From: Caldilineaceae bacterium
GTDB lineage: Bacteria; Chloroflexota; Anaerolineae; Caldilineales; Caldilineaceae
Reading direction: 5' to 3'
DNA: 64,000 nt
Assembly: GCA_026989655.1 (NCBI GenBank)
Contig: JALSIX010000027.1
Span: 27,793-91,792 of the forward strand
The notes beneath the pieces were generated by a model. That model did no database searches. It saw nothing but the letters and a program-made list of their open reading frames with translations, and was not told where the DNA came from. Below are positions 41,734-50,151 of this stretch, piece by piece (position 1 is the stretch's first letter; each line of letters begins with the position of its first letter). A program made the translations under genes and the position numbers.

Positions 41734-42083
41734 CGGGTGCCTCCTGCAGCGGTGTGGGCTGCGAACGGGGGTGGCTCGCGTGTGCTGGGCGTGGAAGCGA
41801 ACGGCCCCCATTGTAGCACACGGCCCCGGGCAGGAAAAGATCTCCAGAAGGTGCCTTCGGGGTATCTTTTCGCGCACGGTTGCCGGGCTCTGCAGCAAAG
41901 ACTCCCTCTTTTCCCCGGTCGTCAGCAGCCCCCACCTTGGCGACGATCCCAGAGGATACCCGGTGCCTCGATGGAGCGGACCGAGGATCCCGGCACCGAA
42001 TGGATTGCGGCCCACACCCCAGGAGTGATAGGATCGGCAGAATCGGAAGATGGATACCGACCGGAGGAAAACAGGGAGGAGCC
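41734..42083. other. divergent promoter region between MFS and Nudix regulator genes
   Basis: 350 bp without a gene. It contains a minus-strand -10 box TACAAT (41815-41810, weak TTTTCC as -35 at 17 bp) for the MFS gene. It also contains a dyad, AAAAGAT (41835-41841) and ATCTTTT (41864-41870), enclosing AAGGTGCCTT. The dyad could be an operator for the neighbouring NrtR-like protein, or a hairpin. Nothing else is recognised. Confidence 0.45.
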
Positions 42084-42848
42084 ATGGAAGAGCCCACACA
42101 GGGAGAAACCATGCCCCAGAGAGGGCCCCAAGCCTCTGCGCAGACAGAGCCCCTCCGAGGCCCCTACGTGTACGAGTACCCTCGGCCCGCGGTCACCGTG
42201 GACATCGTCCTCTTCGCGTTCCTGGACCATCGGCTCCAGGTGCTGCTGGTCCGCCGCCGCAAGGCCCCCTTTGCGGACCATTGGGCGCTGCCCGGGGGGT
42301 TCGTGGGGATCCGGGAGGGATTGGAGGAGGCCGCGCTCCGGGAGCTGGAGGAGGAGACCGGCGTCCACGATGTCTACCTGGAACAGCTCTACACCTTCGG
42401 CGACCCCGATCGAGATCCCCGAGGGCGGGTGATCACCGTGGCCTATTTCGGGCTGGTGAGCGCGGATCAGGTGGCCCGGATGCGGATCCGTGGGGGCGAC
42501 GACGCGGCCGAGGCCCGGTGGTGGGATGTGTACCACCTGCCCCCCCTGGCCTTCGACCACGACCGGATCATCGCCTACGCGCTGCGCCGGCTGCGCTGGA
42601 AGCTGGAGTGGACCGCCCTGGGCTTCCTGCTCCTGCCCGAGGAGTTCACCCTGAGTGAGCTCCAGGTGGTCTACGAGACCGTCCTCAACGAACCCCTGGA
42701 CAAGCGGAACTTCCGGCGCAAGATCCTGGCCGCGGCCATCGTGGAGGAGACGGGTCGCTACCGCCAGGGCGAACATCGCCCGGCAAAGCTGTACCGCTTC
42801 GCAGCCCGGGCCGTGGAGCTGGAACGGGCCCGACGGCGCTCGCCCTAG
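42084..42848 (+). CDS. Nudix domain protein with NrtR-like winged helix
   Basis: 254 residues in two domains. The Nudix fold (about 30-160) has a complete Nudix box (GGFVGIREGLEEAALRELEEETG region, with the REL-EEE core intact), so hydrolase activity, probably on ADP-ribose-like substrates, is possible. The C-terminal part (FLLLPEEFTLSELQVVYETVLNE, then LDKRNFRRKIL) is the winged-helix of the NrtR family, which represses NAD biosynthesis or sugar genes and senses ADP-ribose. An intact Nudix box is not decisive for regulator versus enzyme. ATG 42084 follows GGGAGGA; a second in-frame ATG at 42111 also has a GGGAGA site. It is convergent with the amidohydrolase gene. Confidence 0.87.
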   Translation: MEEPTQGETMPQRGPQASAQTEPLRGPYVYEYPRPAVTVDIVLFAFLDHRLQVLLVRRRKAPFADHWALPGGFVGIREGLEEAALRELEEETGVHDVYLEQLYTFGDPDRDPRGRVITVAYFGLVSADQVARMRIRGGDDAAEARWWDVYHLPPLAFDHDRIIAYALRRLRWKLEWTALGFLLLPEEFTLSELQVVYETVLNEPLDKRNFRRKILAAAIVEETGRYRQGEHRPAKLYRFAARAVELERARRRSP

Positions 42849-42879
42849 AACGCCCAGGCCCACGCCGGCCGTCCGGGCG

Positions 42880-43911
42880 CTAGCTGAGATGGTGGAGCCG
42901 CTGCACCGCCTGGATGGTGGGGGCCCCGTCCCGTTCGGCCACAGGATCCGGGCCAAAGGGATCGCGGACCTCCTGGGGGTTCCGGGCCAGGACCTGAAGG
43001 GTCGCGAGGACGGCATGGGGCAACACCTCCAGGTGATAGCCCCCCTCCAGGGTCAACACCAGCCGTCCCCCACAGAGCTCGTCCGCCAGCTCCACGAGGT
43101 GTCCCACCAGGGCCGCATAGCCCTGGATGTCCACCCGATGGGCGGCCAGCGGGTCCATCCAATGGGCGTCGTAGCCCGCGGAGACCAGGATGAGCTGGGG
43201 CTGAAAGCGACGGGCCAGGGGGGCCAGCACCTCCCGGAAGGCCTGGAGATATCCCTGGCTGCCGACCCCCGCGGGGAAGGGCACGTTCACCGTGTATCCC
43301 CGGCCTTCTCCCTCTCCCGTCTCCTCCAGAGCCCCGGTGCCCGGATAGTAAGGATACTGGTGGATGCTGAAGAAGAGGACCGAGGGATCCCCGTAGAACA
43401 TCTCCTGGGTGCCGTTGCCGTGGTGCACGTCGAAGTCCACGATCAGCACCCGTTCCACAGAGTGGGCCTGCTGGGCGTGGCGGGCGGCCAGGGCCGCGTT
43501 GCCGAAGAGACAGAAGCCCATGCCCCGATGCGGTCGGGCGTGATGGCCAGGGGGACGGACCAGGGCGAACCCGTTCTCCACCACGCCGGCCATCACCTGA
43601 TCCACCAGATGGAGCAGTCCCCCCACGGCCCGGAGGGCGGCCTCGTAGGAGGCCGCCACCACGTAGGTGTCCGGATCCTCGAAGCCGCCCCCCTGCTGGC
43701 TGAGCTGTCGCAGCCGTTCCAGGTAGTCCACCCGATGGAGCCCGGTGACCGCCTCCAGAGGCGCCGGCATGCTCTCCACCCGGTGGAGCGAGGCCAGGAT
43801 ACCGGCCTGCTGCAACAGATCCCAGGTGCGTTCCAGCCGCCGGTGGTTCTCCGGATGCCCGGGATAGGTGTGTTTCAGGTTGAAGGGGTCGTAGACGTAG
43901 CCGGTGGCCAT
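42880..43911 (-). CDS. histone deacetylase/acetoin utilisation family deacetylase
   Basis: 343 residues of the class II HDAC-like zinc amidohydrolase family. Visible active-site segments are YDPFNLKHTYPGHPENHRRL, RPPGHHARPHRGMGFCLFGN (the catalytic His pair), VDFDVHHGNGTQEMFY (Zn ligands Asp and His), SAGYDAHWMDPL (second Zn Asp) and LEGGYHLEVL. All catalytic positions are retained. Bacterial relatives deacetylate acetyl-polyamines, or acetyl-lysine on acetyl-CoA synthetase in AcuC. No acs or acu genes are adjacent, so the substrate is open. ATG 43911 follows AGGAGAG. Confidence 0.9.
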   Translation of the reverse strand: MATGYVYDPFNLKHTYPGHPENHRRLERTWDLLQQAGILASLHRVESMPAPLEAVTGLHRVDYLERLRQLSQQGGGFEDPDTYVVAASYEAALRAVGGLLHLVDQVMAGVVENGFALVRPPGHHARPHRGMGFCLFGNAALAARHAQQAHSVERVLIVDFDVHHGNGTQEMFYGDPSVLFFSIHQYPYYPGTGALEETGEGEGRGYTVNVPFPAGVGSQGYLQAFREVLAPLARRFQPQLILVSAGYDAHWMDPLAAHRVDIQGYAALVGHLVELADELCGGRLVLTLEGGYHLEVLPHAVLATLQVLARNPQEVRDPFGPDPVAERDGAPTIQAVQRLHHLS

Positions 43912-43983
43912 GGCATCTCTCCTGAAGGCGGGGTGGGGTCCAGACCCGGGACCGGGGCCTACTCCGGGCAGCCGTCGGTGTCC

Positions 43984-44012
43984 AGTCTATCGAAGGCGCG
44001 GAGATGGGTCAA
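43984..44012 (-). promoter_or_regulatory. promoter of the deacetylase gene
   Basis: On the minus strand TTGACC (44012-44007), a 17-bp spacer, then TAGACT (43989-43984). It lies about 70 bp upstream of the start codon. Good hexamers with ideal spacing. Confidence 0.6.
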
Positions 44013-44121
44013 GGGCACGGCAATGCGGGGGGATCCACCGAGGCGGAAAGGGTGCTGGAGGGGGCTGTCCGTCCACCGAGGCCGCGGGGACGATGGACGC
44101 TGCGGAGGCGGAGGCATGCCG

Positions 44122-44135
44122 AGGGCGAACGCCCT
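44122..44135. terminator. compact hairpin upstream of the LacI-family promoter
   Basis: AGGGCG and CGCCCT pair around AA, followed by TT on the plus strand. It lies 30 bp upstream of the -35 box and could shield the promoter from read-through. Low confidence. Between it and the deacetylase promoter I see nothing else; the whole divergent gap 43912-44358 holds no further gene. Confidence 0.3.
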
Positions 44136-44164
44136 TTCCCCGCAAAGGCCCGTGAAAATCGGCC

Positions 44165-44193
44165 TTGACAGGGGCGATCGGGTCCACTATAAT
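44165..44193 (+). promoter_or_regulatory. consensus sigma-70 promoter of the LacI-type regulator gene
   Basis: TTGACA (44165-44170), exactly 17 bp, TATAAT (44188-44193): a perfect match to consensus, the strongest promoter in the window. A promoter this strong needs repression, which the operator just downstream would supply. Confidence 0.9.
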
Positions 44194-44199
44194 GGCTTG

Positions 44200-44213
44200 T
44201 GAAAGCGCTTCCA
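44200..44213 (+). promoter_or_regulatory. LacI-family operator
   Basis: TGAAAGCGCTTCCA, a near-palindrome centred on the CG typical of LacI/GalR operators (half-sites TGAAAGC and GCTTCCA). It begins 7 bp after the -10 box, so it covers the transcription start. Bound repressor would block initiation, implying autorepression by the adjacent LacI-type gene. Confidence 0.85.
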
Positions 44214-44358
44214 TAACCGCCCGTCCGCAGTCCCCCGTCTGGTCCATCCATCTGCGTTCATCCGAGGCCCACGGGAGGGACAACCGGGCCCTTCCATCGA
44301 TTCGGACCCATCCAACGGCATCGGCCCAGCCATCCCCCTCTGGAGAGCATCGGCCACC

Positions 44359-45369
44359 ATGGCGGTCACCATCTACGACGTGGCAAAGGCGGCGGGTGTG
44401 GGCATCAGCACCGTCTCCCGGGTGCTGAACGAGAGCAAGAACGTGCGCCCGGAGACCCGGCAACGGGTGTTGAAGGCCATTGCCGAGCTGGGCTATCGCC
44501 CCAATCCCCTGGCCCGCAACCTCTCCCGGCCCGGCTTCCTCTCCGTGGGGGTGATGTTGGGATTTCTGACCAACCCGTTCCAGGTCGCGGTGCTGCACGG
44601 CATCCAACAGGTCCTCTCGGAGGTGGGGCCGAACCTCATCGTGTACAGCATCGACAGCGCGGAACGTCGGGAGCGGCTGCTCCACGGGATCTCCCAGGGC
44701 CATCGGGTGGACGGGCTCATCTGTGTCTCCTTCGCGCCGGGCCCTCGTCATCGTCAACGGCTGCGCCGGTACAACATCCCGGTGGCCGTGGCCGACTTCC
44801 GCGATCCGGAGCTCCTCTCGGTCTACGTGGACAACGTGCGAGGCGGCTACCTGGCCACCCGCCACCTGCTGGAACAGGGCCATCGACGCATCGGCTACAT
44901 CCAGGATGTCCAGGAGCAGCCCAACGGGGCCTTTGGCAACCGTCCCGCGCAGGACCGGCTGGAGGGATACATGCAGGCGTTGGCCGAGGCCGGTCTCCCC
45001 GTGGAAGCGGACCTGGTGGTCCAGGCCAATGTCTTCAGCCGCGCGGAGGGCGCCCGGGCCGCGGCCTCCCTGTTGGAGCGCCCGGACCCGCCCACGGCCA
45101 TCTTCGCGTGCAGCGACATGTTGGCCCTGGGCATCCTGGAGTACGCCCGAGATCGGGGGCTCACCGTGCCCGACGACCTGGCCGTCATCGGCTTCGACGA
45201 CATCGATCTGGCCACCTTCGCGGACCTGAGCACCGTGCGCCAGCCCATGGTGGAGCTGGGCCGCCAGGCCGCCCAACTTCTCTGGCAGGCCATGCGTGGT
45301 CAGCCCCTGGAGTCCCGGGCCGTGGAGATGCCGTTGGAGCTGGTCGTGCGGCGCTCCACCGCCGGGTAG
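44359..45369 (+). CDS. LacI-family transcriptional regulator
   Basis: 336 residues. N-terminal LacI HTH with hinge helix: TIYDVAKAAGVGISTVSRVLNE, then VLKAIAELGYRPNPLARNLS. The periplasmic-binding-protein-like effector domain covers residues about 60-336, with IFACSDMLALGILEYARDRGLTVPDDLAVIGFDDI near the end, typical of sugar-sensing members. It lies 106 bp upstream of an extracellular sugar-binding protein gene, with no evident promoter between, so it is probably transcribed with the Agl-like transporter and represses it along with itself. The ligand is likely an alpha-glucoside or related sugar (inference from transporter type). Confidence 0.93.
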   Translation: MAVTIYDVAKAAGVGISTVSRVLNESKNVRPETRQRVLKAIAELGYRPNPLARNLSRPGFLSVGVMLGFLTNPFQVAVLHGIQQVLSEVGPNLIVYSIDSAERRERLLHGISQGHRVDGLICVSFAPGPRHRQRLRRYNIPVAVADFRDPELLSVYVDNVRGGYLATRHLLEQGHRRIGYIQDVQEQPNGAFGNRPAQDRLEGYMQALAEAGLPVEADLVVQANVFSRAEGARAAASLLERPDPPTAIFACSDMLALGILEYARDRGLTVPDDLAVIGFDDIDLATFADLSTVRQPMVELGRQAAQLLWQAMRGQPLESRAVEMPLELVVRRSTAG

Positions 45370-45475
45370 GGCCGGGGGCGGGCGTCTTGGCCCTCTGGCC
45401 CCGGCCTCTCCTGTGCATAGCCTTACCGGCATCGGCCGTTCCATACCACTCTCATCTTCTCAAGGGAGGAAGCCT

Positions 45476-46894
45476 ATGAACCGCAGACTGCTCACCCTGA
45501 TCGGCGCCCTGTTGGTGGCTGCCCTGGTGCTGGCCGCGTGTCCGGCCCAACAGCCACCTGCACCCGCCGGCCAAGCCCAGGCCCCCGCGGAGGAGGCCGC
45601 GCCCGCGGAGGAGGCCGCGCCGGCCGAGGAAGCCGCGCCCGCGGAGGAGATGCCCAGCGGCAGCGCGTACGAGCGGGCCCTGGCCGGTGAGTTCTCCGGC
45701 ACCGTGGTGACCATGACCGGCCCCTTCACGGACGAGGACGCGGTGAAGTTCAACGAGTCGGTGCGGCCCTTCGAGGAGGCCACAGGCATCGACATCCAGT
45801 ACGAGGGCTCCAAGGAGTTCGAGGCCACCATCTCCATCCGGGTGGAGGCCGGGGACGCCCCGGACATCGTGGACTTCCCCCAGCCCGGCCTGCTGGCCAC
45901 CTTCGTCCGCCAGGGCAAGGTGGTGGACGTCCTCACCTTCCTGGACGAGGACTACCTGAAGGGCCAGTACAACCAGTCCTGGCTGGACATGGCCACCATC
46001 GAGGGGCCCGACGGCCCCATCATGGCCGGCGTCTGGCACCGCTTCAACGCCAAGAGCCTGGTCTGGTACCCCAAGGACGACTTCGAGGCCGCGGGCTACC
46101 CCATCCCCACCACCTGGGATGAGCTGGTGGCCCTGTCCGACCAGATCCTGGCGGACGGAGACAGCCCCTGGTGCATCGGCATCGAGTCCGGCGCGGCCAC
46201 CGGCTGGCCCGCGACGGACTGGATGGAGGACATCATGCTGCGGACCACGTCCCTGGAGAACTACGACCGCTGGGTCGCCGGGGACCTGCCCTTCGCCTCC
46301 CCAGAGGTGAAGCGGGCCGCGGAGCTGATGGCCCAGATCTGGTTCACCGAGGGCTATGTCTACGGCGGCCGCGCGGCCATTGCCACCACCTTCTTCGGCG
46401 ACGCGCCGGCCCCCATGTTCGAGGACCCGCCCAAGTGCTGGCTCCACCGCCAGGGCAACTTCATCACCTCCTTCTTCCCAGAGGGAGTCCAGGCCGGCGT
46501 GGACTACGACTTCTTCTACTTCCCGCCCATCGACGAGGAGTACGGCAAGCCCTGGCTGGTGGCCGGCGACATCATGGCCATGTTCAACGATCGACCCGAG
46601 GTGCGGGCGGTCATGGAGTACTTCACCCGAGGCGAGGCCCTCAAGGGCTGGCTGGCCAGTGGTGGCGCCCTCTCGCCCCACAAGGACGCCCAACTGGACT
46701 GGTACGGCGACCCCGTGGAGCGACGCATCGCGGAGTTCGTCCAGGAGGCCACCGCGTTCCGCTTCGACGGCTCGGACCTGATGCCCGGCGAGGTGGGGGC
46801 CGGCTCCTTCTGGAAGGCCATGACCGACTGGGTCTCCGGCACGGTGGACCTGGACACTGCCCTGGCCGAGATCGACGCGTCCTGGCCACGGTAG
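45476..46894 (+). CDS. extracellular sugar-binding lipoprotein of ABC transporter (AglE-like)
   Basis: 472 residues. Signal with lipobox LVLAAC, then a spacer with four tandem EEAAPA-type repeats (about residues 40-60) that should hold the binding domain away from the membrane. The mature part is a family 1 solute-binding protein: FNESVRPFEEATGIDIQYEGSK, GDAPDIVDFPQPG, then WWPATD-like WPATDWMEDIML and MFNDRPEVRAVMEYFTRGEALKGW. It delivers sugar to the two permeases encoded next. GGGAGGA lies just upstream of ATG 45476. A strong hairpin follows the stop, as is common where the binding protein is made in excess of the permeases. Similarity of the permeases to AglF/AglG suggests alpha-glucosides. 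Confidence 0.9.
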   Translation: MNRRLLTLIGALLVAALVLAACPAQQPPAPAGQAQAPAEEAAPAEEAAPAEEAAPAEEMPSGSAYERALAGEFSGTVVTMTGPFTDEDAVKFNESVRPFEEATGIDIQYEGSKEFEATISIRVEAGDAPDIVDFPQPGLLATFVRQGKVVDVLTFLDEDYLKGQYNQSWLDMATIEGPDGPIMAGVWHRFNAKSLVWYPKDDFEAAGYPIPTTWDELVALSDQILADGDSPWCIGIESGAATGWPATDWMEDIMLRTTSLENYDRWVAGDLPFASPEVKRAAELMAQIWFTEGYVYGGRAAIATTFFGDAPAPMFEDPPKCWLHRQGNFITSFFPEGVQAGVDYDFFYFPPIDEEYGKPWLVAGDIMAMFNDRPEVRAVMEYFTRGEALKGWLASGGALSPHKDAQLDWYGDPVERRIAEFVQEATAFRFDGSDLMPGEVGAGSFWKAMTDWVSGTVDLDTALAEIDASWPR

Positions 46895-46936
46895 AGCCCT
46901 TTCCTCCCCCCAGAACGGAGGAGCCCATGGTCTGAC

Positions 46937-46969
46937 CAGAGGGCGGCCACGCGATGTGGCCGCCCTCTG
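46937..46969. terminator. intra-operon hairpin after the binding-protein gene
   Basis: Perfect 14-bp stem (CAGAGGGCGGCCAC with GTGGCCGCCCTCTG, loop GCGAT) 43 bp after the stop. There is no T run. It probably causes partial termination or protects the upstream mRNA from 3' decay, raising the ratio of binding protein to permease. Confidence 0.75.
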
Positions 46970-47029
46970 TCGTCGAAACCCCTGTGGCGGCGCAGAAACG
47001 CGGTGGCGCAGAGACTAAGGAGGATCTCC

Positions 47030-48163
47030 ATGCGGACGAAGGCAGAAACGCCTCCGGATGCCTATCCGGGCCCCGTGGACCGGCGGGCGACTGTGTTCGG
47101 GCGCCTGGCCATCTCGGCCGTGATCGTGGCCGCAGCCTTTGGGGTCCTGCTCCTGGGCTTCCAGTGGCTACGGGCCCAGACACCCACGGACAACGCCCAG
47201 AAGGCCCTCCTCTCCATGGCGGCCATCCTGTGGGGGGTGGGGGGGATCGCGCTGATCTACGTGGTCCTGAACTATGTGGTGGAGAGCTTCCCCCCCCGCC
47301 TGATGCGGGCCGTCCAACCCTACATCTTCGTGGGACCCGCCATGGCCGTCCTGGCCTGGTACCTGGCCCTGCCCACAGTGCGGACCTTCTGGATCAGCCT
47401 GCACGATCGGACCGGGGAGAGCTTCGTGGGCCTGGCCAACTACGTGGCGGTGTTCACCCAGCGCATCATGTTCGAGGCCTTCCGCAACAACCTGCTCTGG
47501 ATCCTGTTCGGAGCCAGCCTGACCGTGGTCTTCGGCCTGGCCATCGCGGTGTTGGCCGATCGGAGCCGCTTCGAGAACATCGCCAAATCCCTGATCTTCA
47601 TGCCCATGGCCATCTCCATGGTGGGGGCCGGCGTCATCTGGAACTTCATCTACGAGGTCCGGGACGCGAACAGCCCCCAGATCGGGCTGCTCAACGCCAT
47701 CGTGGTGGCCCTGGGGGGGGAGCCCCAGGCCTGGACCGCGCTGGTCCAGCCCTGGAACAACCTCTTCCTCATCGCGGTGATGATCTGGATGCAGACCGGC
47801 TTCGCGATGGTCATCTTCTCCGCGGCCATCAAGGGGATCCCGGATGAGCTCCTGGAGGCCGCCCGGGTGGACGGTGCCAACGAGTTCCAGGTCTTCTTTC
47901 GGATCATGTTGCCCTACATCGGGGGCACCATCATCACGGTCCTGACCACGGTGGTGATCTTCGCCCTCAAGATCTTCGACGTGGTCATGGTCATGACCGG
48001 CGGCCAGTTCGGCACCCACGTGATCGCCACCCAGTTCTACCGCCAGGCCTTCACGAACCAGAACAAGGGCTACGCCTCGGCCATCGCCATCGTCCTGCTG
48101 CTCACCGTGATCCCGGTGATGATCTACAACCTGAGACATTTCAGCGAAGAGGAGGCCTTCTGA
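47030..48163 (+). CDS. sugar ABC transporter permease, AglF-like
   Basis: 377-residue inner membrane permease of the MalF type. Two N-terminal hydrophobic segments (about 25-45 and 60-85) precede the core of six. The EAA loop is visible near residue 275: EAARVDGANEFQVFFRIMLPYI, the coupling site for the ATPase. Its long N-terminal extension and the sequence around ALPTVRTFWISLHDRTGESFVGLANY match alpha-glucoside permeases such as AglF. AAGGAGG lies 6 bp before ATG 47030. Its stop overlaps the next start (TGATG). Confidence 0.9.
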   Translation: MRTKAETPPDAYPGPVDRRATVFGRLAISAVIVAAAFGVLLLGFQWLRAQTPTDNAQKALLSMAAILWGVGGIALIYVVLNYVVESFPPRLMRAVQPYIFVGPAMAVLAWYLALPTVRTFWISLHDRTGESFVGLANYVAVFTQRIMFEAFRNNLLWILFGASLTVVFGLAIAVLADRSRFENIAKSLIFMPMAISMVGAGVIWNFIYEVRDANSPQIGLLNAIVVALGGEPQAWTALVQPWNNLFLIAVMIWMQTGFAMVIFSAAIKGIPDELLEAARVDGANEFQVFFRIMLPYIGGTIITVLTTVVIFALKIFDVVMVMTGGQFGTHVIATQFYRQAFTNQNKGYASAIAIVLLLTVIPVMIYNLRHFSEEEAF

Positions 48164-49290
48164 TGGCTGCCCAGGCTCCAACCGCCCCCCCACGACGACG
48201 CAACCGGCGCCGCCTCCTGGGTGAGTTCCTGGTGAACGGCACCCTTTTCCTCCTGGTGGCCCTGTGGACCGTGCCTACCCTGGGCGTGCTGATCTCCTCC
48301 TTCCGAACGCCCTGGGACATCCAGACCTCTGGCTGGTGGACCATCTTGCCCCATCGGGAGTGGCAGGTGGTGGAGGAGTTCCCCAAGCCCGAGGGCGTGG
48401 ATCCCGACGGGATCATGGAGATCGCGGGGGTACAGGGGACGTTCGAGGCGTTCCGCCAGGGGATCGAGACCCCCGACGGGCGACGGGTGGTCTGGGTGGG
48501 CAACAAACGGCTCGGAAAGATCCAGATCCAGGAGCGGCGCTGGACCGTGCGCACGGACTTCACGTTGGACAACTACCGGGCCGTCCTGGGGGGGAAGACC
48601 TTTGAGCTGAAGGCCCCGGACGGCAGCACCTTCACCGTCCAGGGGGACAACCTGATCGGCGCGTTCCTGAACAGCCTGACCGTGGCCGTGCCCTCCACGG
48701 TGATCCCCATCCTGATCGCGGCCTTTGCCGCCTACGGCTTTGCCTGGATGCGCTTTCCCGGGCGACGCCTCATGTTCATCACCGTGGTGGCCCTGCTGGT
48801 GGTGCCGCTCCAGATCGCCCTGGTCCCCATCCTCCAGGACTACGTGAAGCTCAACCTCAACGGCACCTTCCTGGCCCTGTGGCTGGCCCACACCGGCTTC
48901 GGCCTGCCCCTGGCCACCTACCTGCTCTTCAACTACATCCACACCCTCCCCCGGGACATCCTGGAGTCCGCTTTCATCGACGGCGCGTCCCACTTCGTGA
49001 TCTTCACCCGCCTGGTGTTGCCCCTCTCGGTGCCGGCCCTGGCCTCCTTCGCGATCTTCCAGTTCCTCTGGGTCTGGAACGACTACCTGGTGGCCCTGGT
49101 CTTCATCGGTGCCAAGCCCGACGTGCAGGTCCTGACCATGCGTCTGGCCGAGATGGTGGGCTCCCGGGGCAACGACTGGCACCTGCTCACGGCCGGGGCC
49201 TTCGTCTCCATGGTGCTGCCGTTGACGGTCTTCTTCTCCCTGCAGCGCTACTTCGTCCGGGGCCTGTTGGCGGGATCGGTGAAGGGATAG
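48163..49290 (+). CDS. sugar ABC transporter permease, AglG-like
   Basis: 375-residue MalG-type permease. The first membrane segment (about residues 20-42) is followed by an external domain of about 120 residues (roughly 50-160, WQVVEEFPKPEG to GSTFTVQGDN), a feature of AglG-type permeases absent from plain MalG. Five further hydrophobic segments follow; the EAA loop reads ESAFIDGASHFVIFTRLVLPLS. The first codon overlaps the stop of the AglF-like gene. No ATPase gene follows; the system must borrow a shared MsmX/UgpC-type ATPase encoded elsewhere. Confidence 0.9.
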   Translation: MAAQAPTAPPRRRNRRRLLGEFLVNGTLFLLVALWTVPTLGVLISSFRTPWDIQTSGWWTILPHREWQVVEEFPKPEGVDPDGIMEIAGVQGTFEAFRQGIETPDGRRVVWVGNKRLGKIQIQERRWTVRTDFTLDNYRAVLGGKTFELKAPDGSTFTVQGDNLIGAFLNSLTVAVPSTVIPILIAAFAAYGFAWMRFPGRRLMFITVVALLVVPLQIALVPILQDYVKLNLNGTFLALWLAHTGFGLPLATYLLFNYIHTLPRDILESAFIDGASHFVIFTRLVLPLSVPALASFAIFQFLWVWNDYLVALVFIGAKPDVQVLTMRLAEMVGSRGNDWHLLTAGAFVSMVLPLTVFFSLQRYFVRGLLAGSVKG

Positions 49291-49323
49291 TCCGTTGCGT
49301 GGATCTCTGAGGGCGGATCGCCA

Positions 49324-49348
49324 GGGCCAAAGGCCGGGGCCGTGGCCC
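49324..49348. terminator. GC-rich hairpin between convergent genes
   Basis: GGGCCA and TGGCCC flank a second nested GGCC/GGCC pairing in the 69-bp gap between the AglG-like permease and the DUF423 gene. It could terminate both. No T tract. Confidence 0.35.
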
Positions 49349-49359
49349 GACGCAGAGGC

Positions 49360-49728
49360 CTAGTAACCCCCTGTGCCCACGGCCAGGAGAAGCCATCCCA
49401 GGATGAAGGCCAGGCCTCCCAGAGGTGTGATCGGGCCCAGCCATCGGGGGCCTCCGAAGGTGAGTGCGTAGATGCTGCCGGAGAAGAGGAGCACGCCTGC
49501 CAGAAACAGCCACCCTGCGGCGGTCGTCCACCCCGAGGCCATGCCGATGGCCTGGAGCACGCCCACCAGGAGCAGGGCGAAGCCGTGGTAGAACTGGTAG
49601 CGAACGCCGGTCTCGAAGGAGGTCAGGCGCTCCTGGGACAGGCGCCCCTTCAGCCCATGGGCGCCGAACGCGCCCAGGACCACGGACAGACCCACCACCA
49701 GGCTGCCCAGGACAAGGAACGGGTACAT
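49360..49728 (-). CDS. DUF423 membrane protein (YgdD-like)
   Basis: 122 residues with four hydrophobic helices and the family start LVVGLSVVLGAFGAHGLKGRLS, followed by FETGVRYQFYHGFALLLVG and a FSGSIYAL segment. The family is widespread in bacteria with no established function. AGGAGAG precedes the ATG. It is the last of a minus-strand group with an acidic protein, a DUF2905 protein and a thioredoxin. Confidence 0.92.
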   Translation of the reverse strand: MYPFLVLGSLVVGLSVVLGAFGAHGLKGRLSQERLTSFETGVRYQFYHGFALLLVGVLQAIGMASGWTTAAGWLFLAGVLLFSGSIYALTFGGPRWLGPITPLGGLAFILGWLLLAVGTGGY

Positions 49729-49831
49729 GGGTGCTCTCCTGTGGACCCTATCGGTGAGAGGGCAAACCGCCGGGATTCCCTTCGGATCTCCGGTCGGGCT
49801 CCGGGCTCCTCGGGCCGGGAGCGGGCCTGCT

Positions 49832-50122
49832 CTACCCGGCGGTCATGTCGTCGATGATCTCCTCCACCAGCTCCGCCGCGTCCTCCGGCAGCTCCTCCGG
49901 AGGCGGTGGCGGCGGGATCTCCACCACCTGCTCCTCGGTCGCGCCGGGTTTGGGCGGCGCCGGGGGCCTGCCCTCCTCCTGGCCCGAGGCCGTCTCCTCC
50001 ATGTCCGGGGATGCGTCCTGCTCTCCAGGCTCCCCAGCGGCCTCGTTCGATTCCTGGAGCTCCTCCGATACCGGTCCCTCCTGGCGTTCCATCGGATCCA
50101 TGGTCTCGTCCCTCCATGCCAT
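49832..50122 (-). CDS. acidic low-complexity protein
   Basis: 96 residues, very rich in Glu, Asp and Pro, including six consecutive prolines near residue 72 (EIPPPPPPEELPEDAAELVEE). It is probably disordered except for a short C-terminal helix. I place the start at ATG 50122 (GGAGG 9 bp upstream); the ATG at 50101 also has a GGAGGG site, and a longer frame from 50161 would overlap the DUF2905 gene. Good ribosome-binding sites and its place between two small genes on the same strand support it as a real gene. No function can be assigned. Confidence 0.55.
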   Translation of the reverse strand: MAWRDETMDPMERQEGPVSEELQESNEAAGEPGEQDASPDMEETASGQEEGRPPAPPKPGATEEQVVEIPPPPPPEELPEDAAELVEEIIDDMTAG

Positions 50123-50151
50123 CTGTCTGGCCTCCCGGGCACAGGCTCCTG

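Noticed and set aside
45580..45660. Tandem GAGGAGGCC-type repeats resembling a DNA repeat element
   Set aside because: They encode the EEAAPA spacer of the binding lipoprotein, a common linker type.
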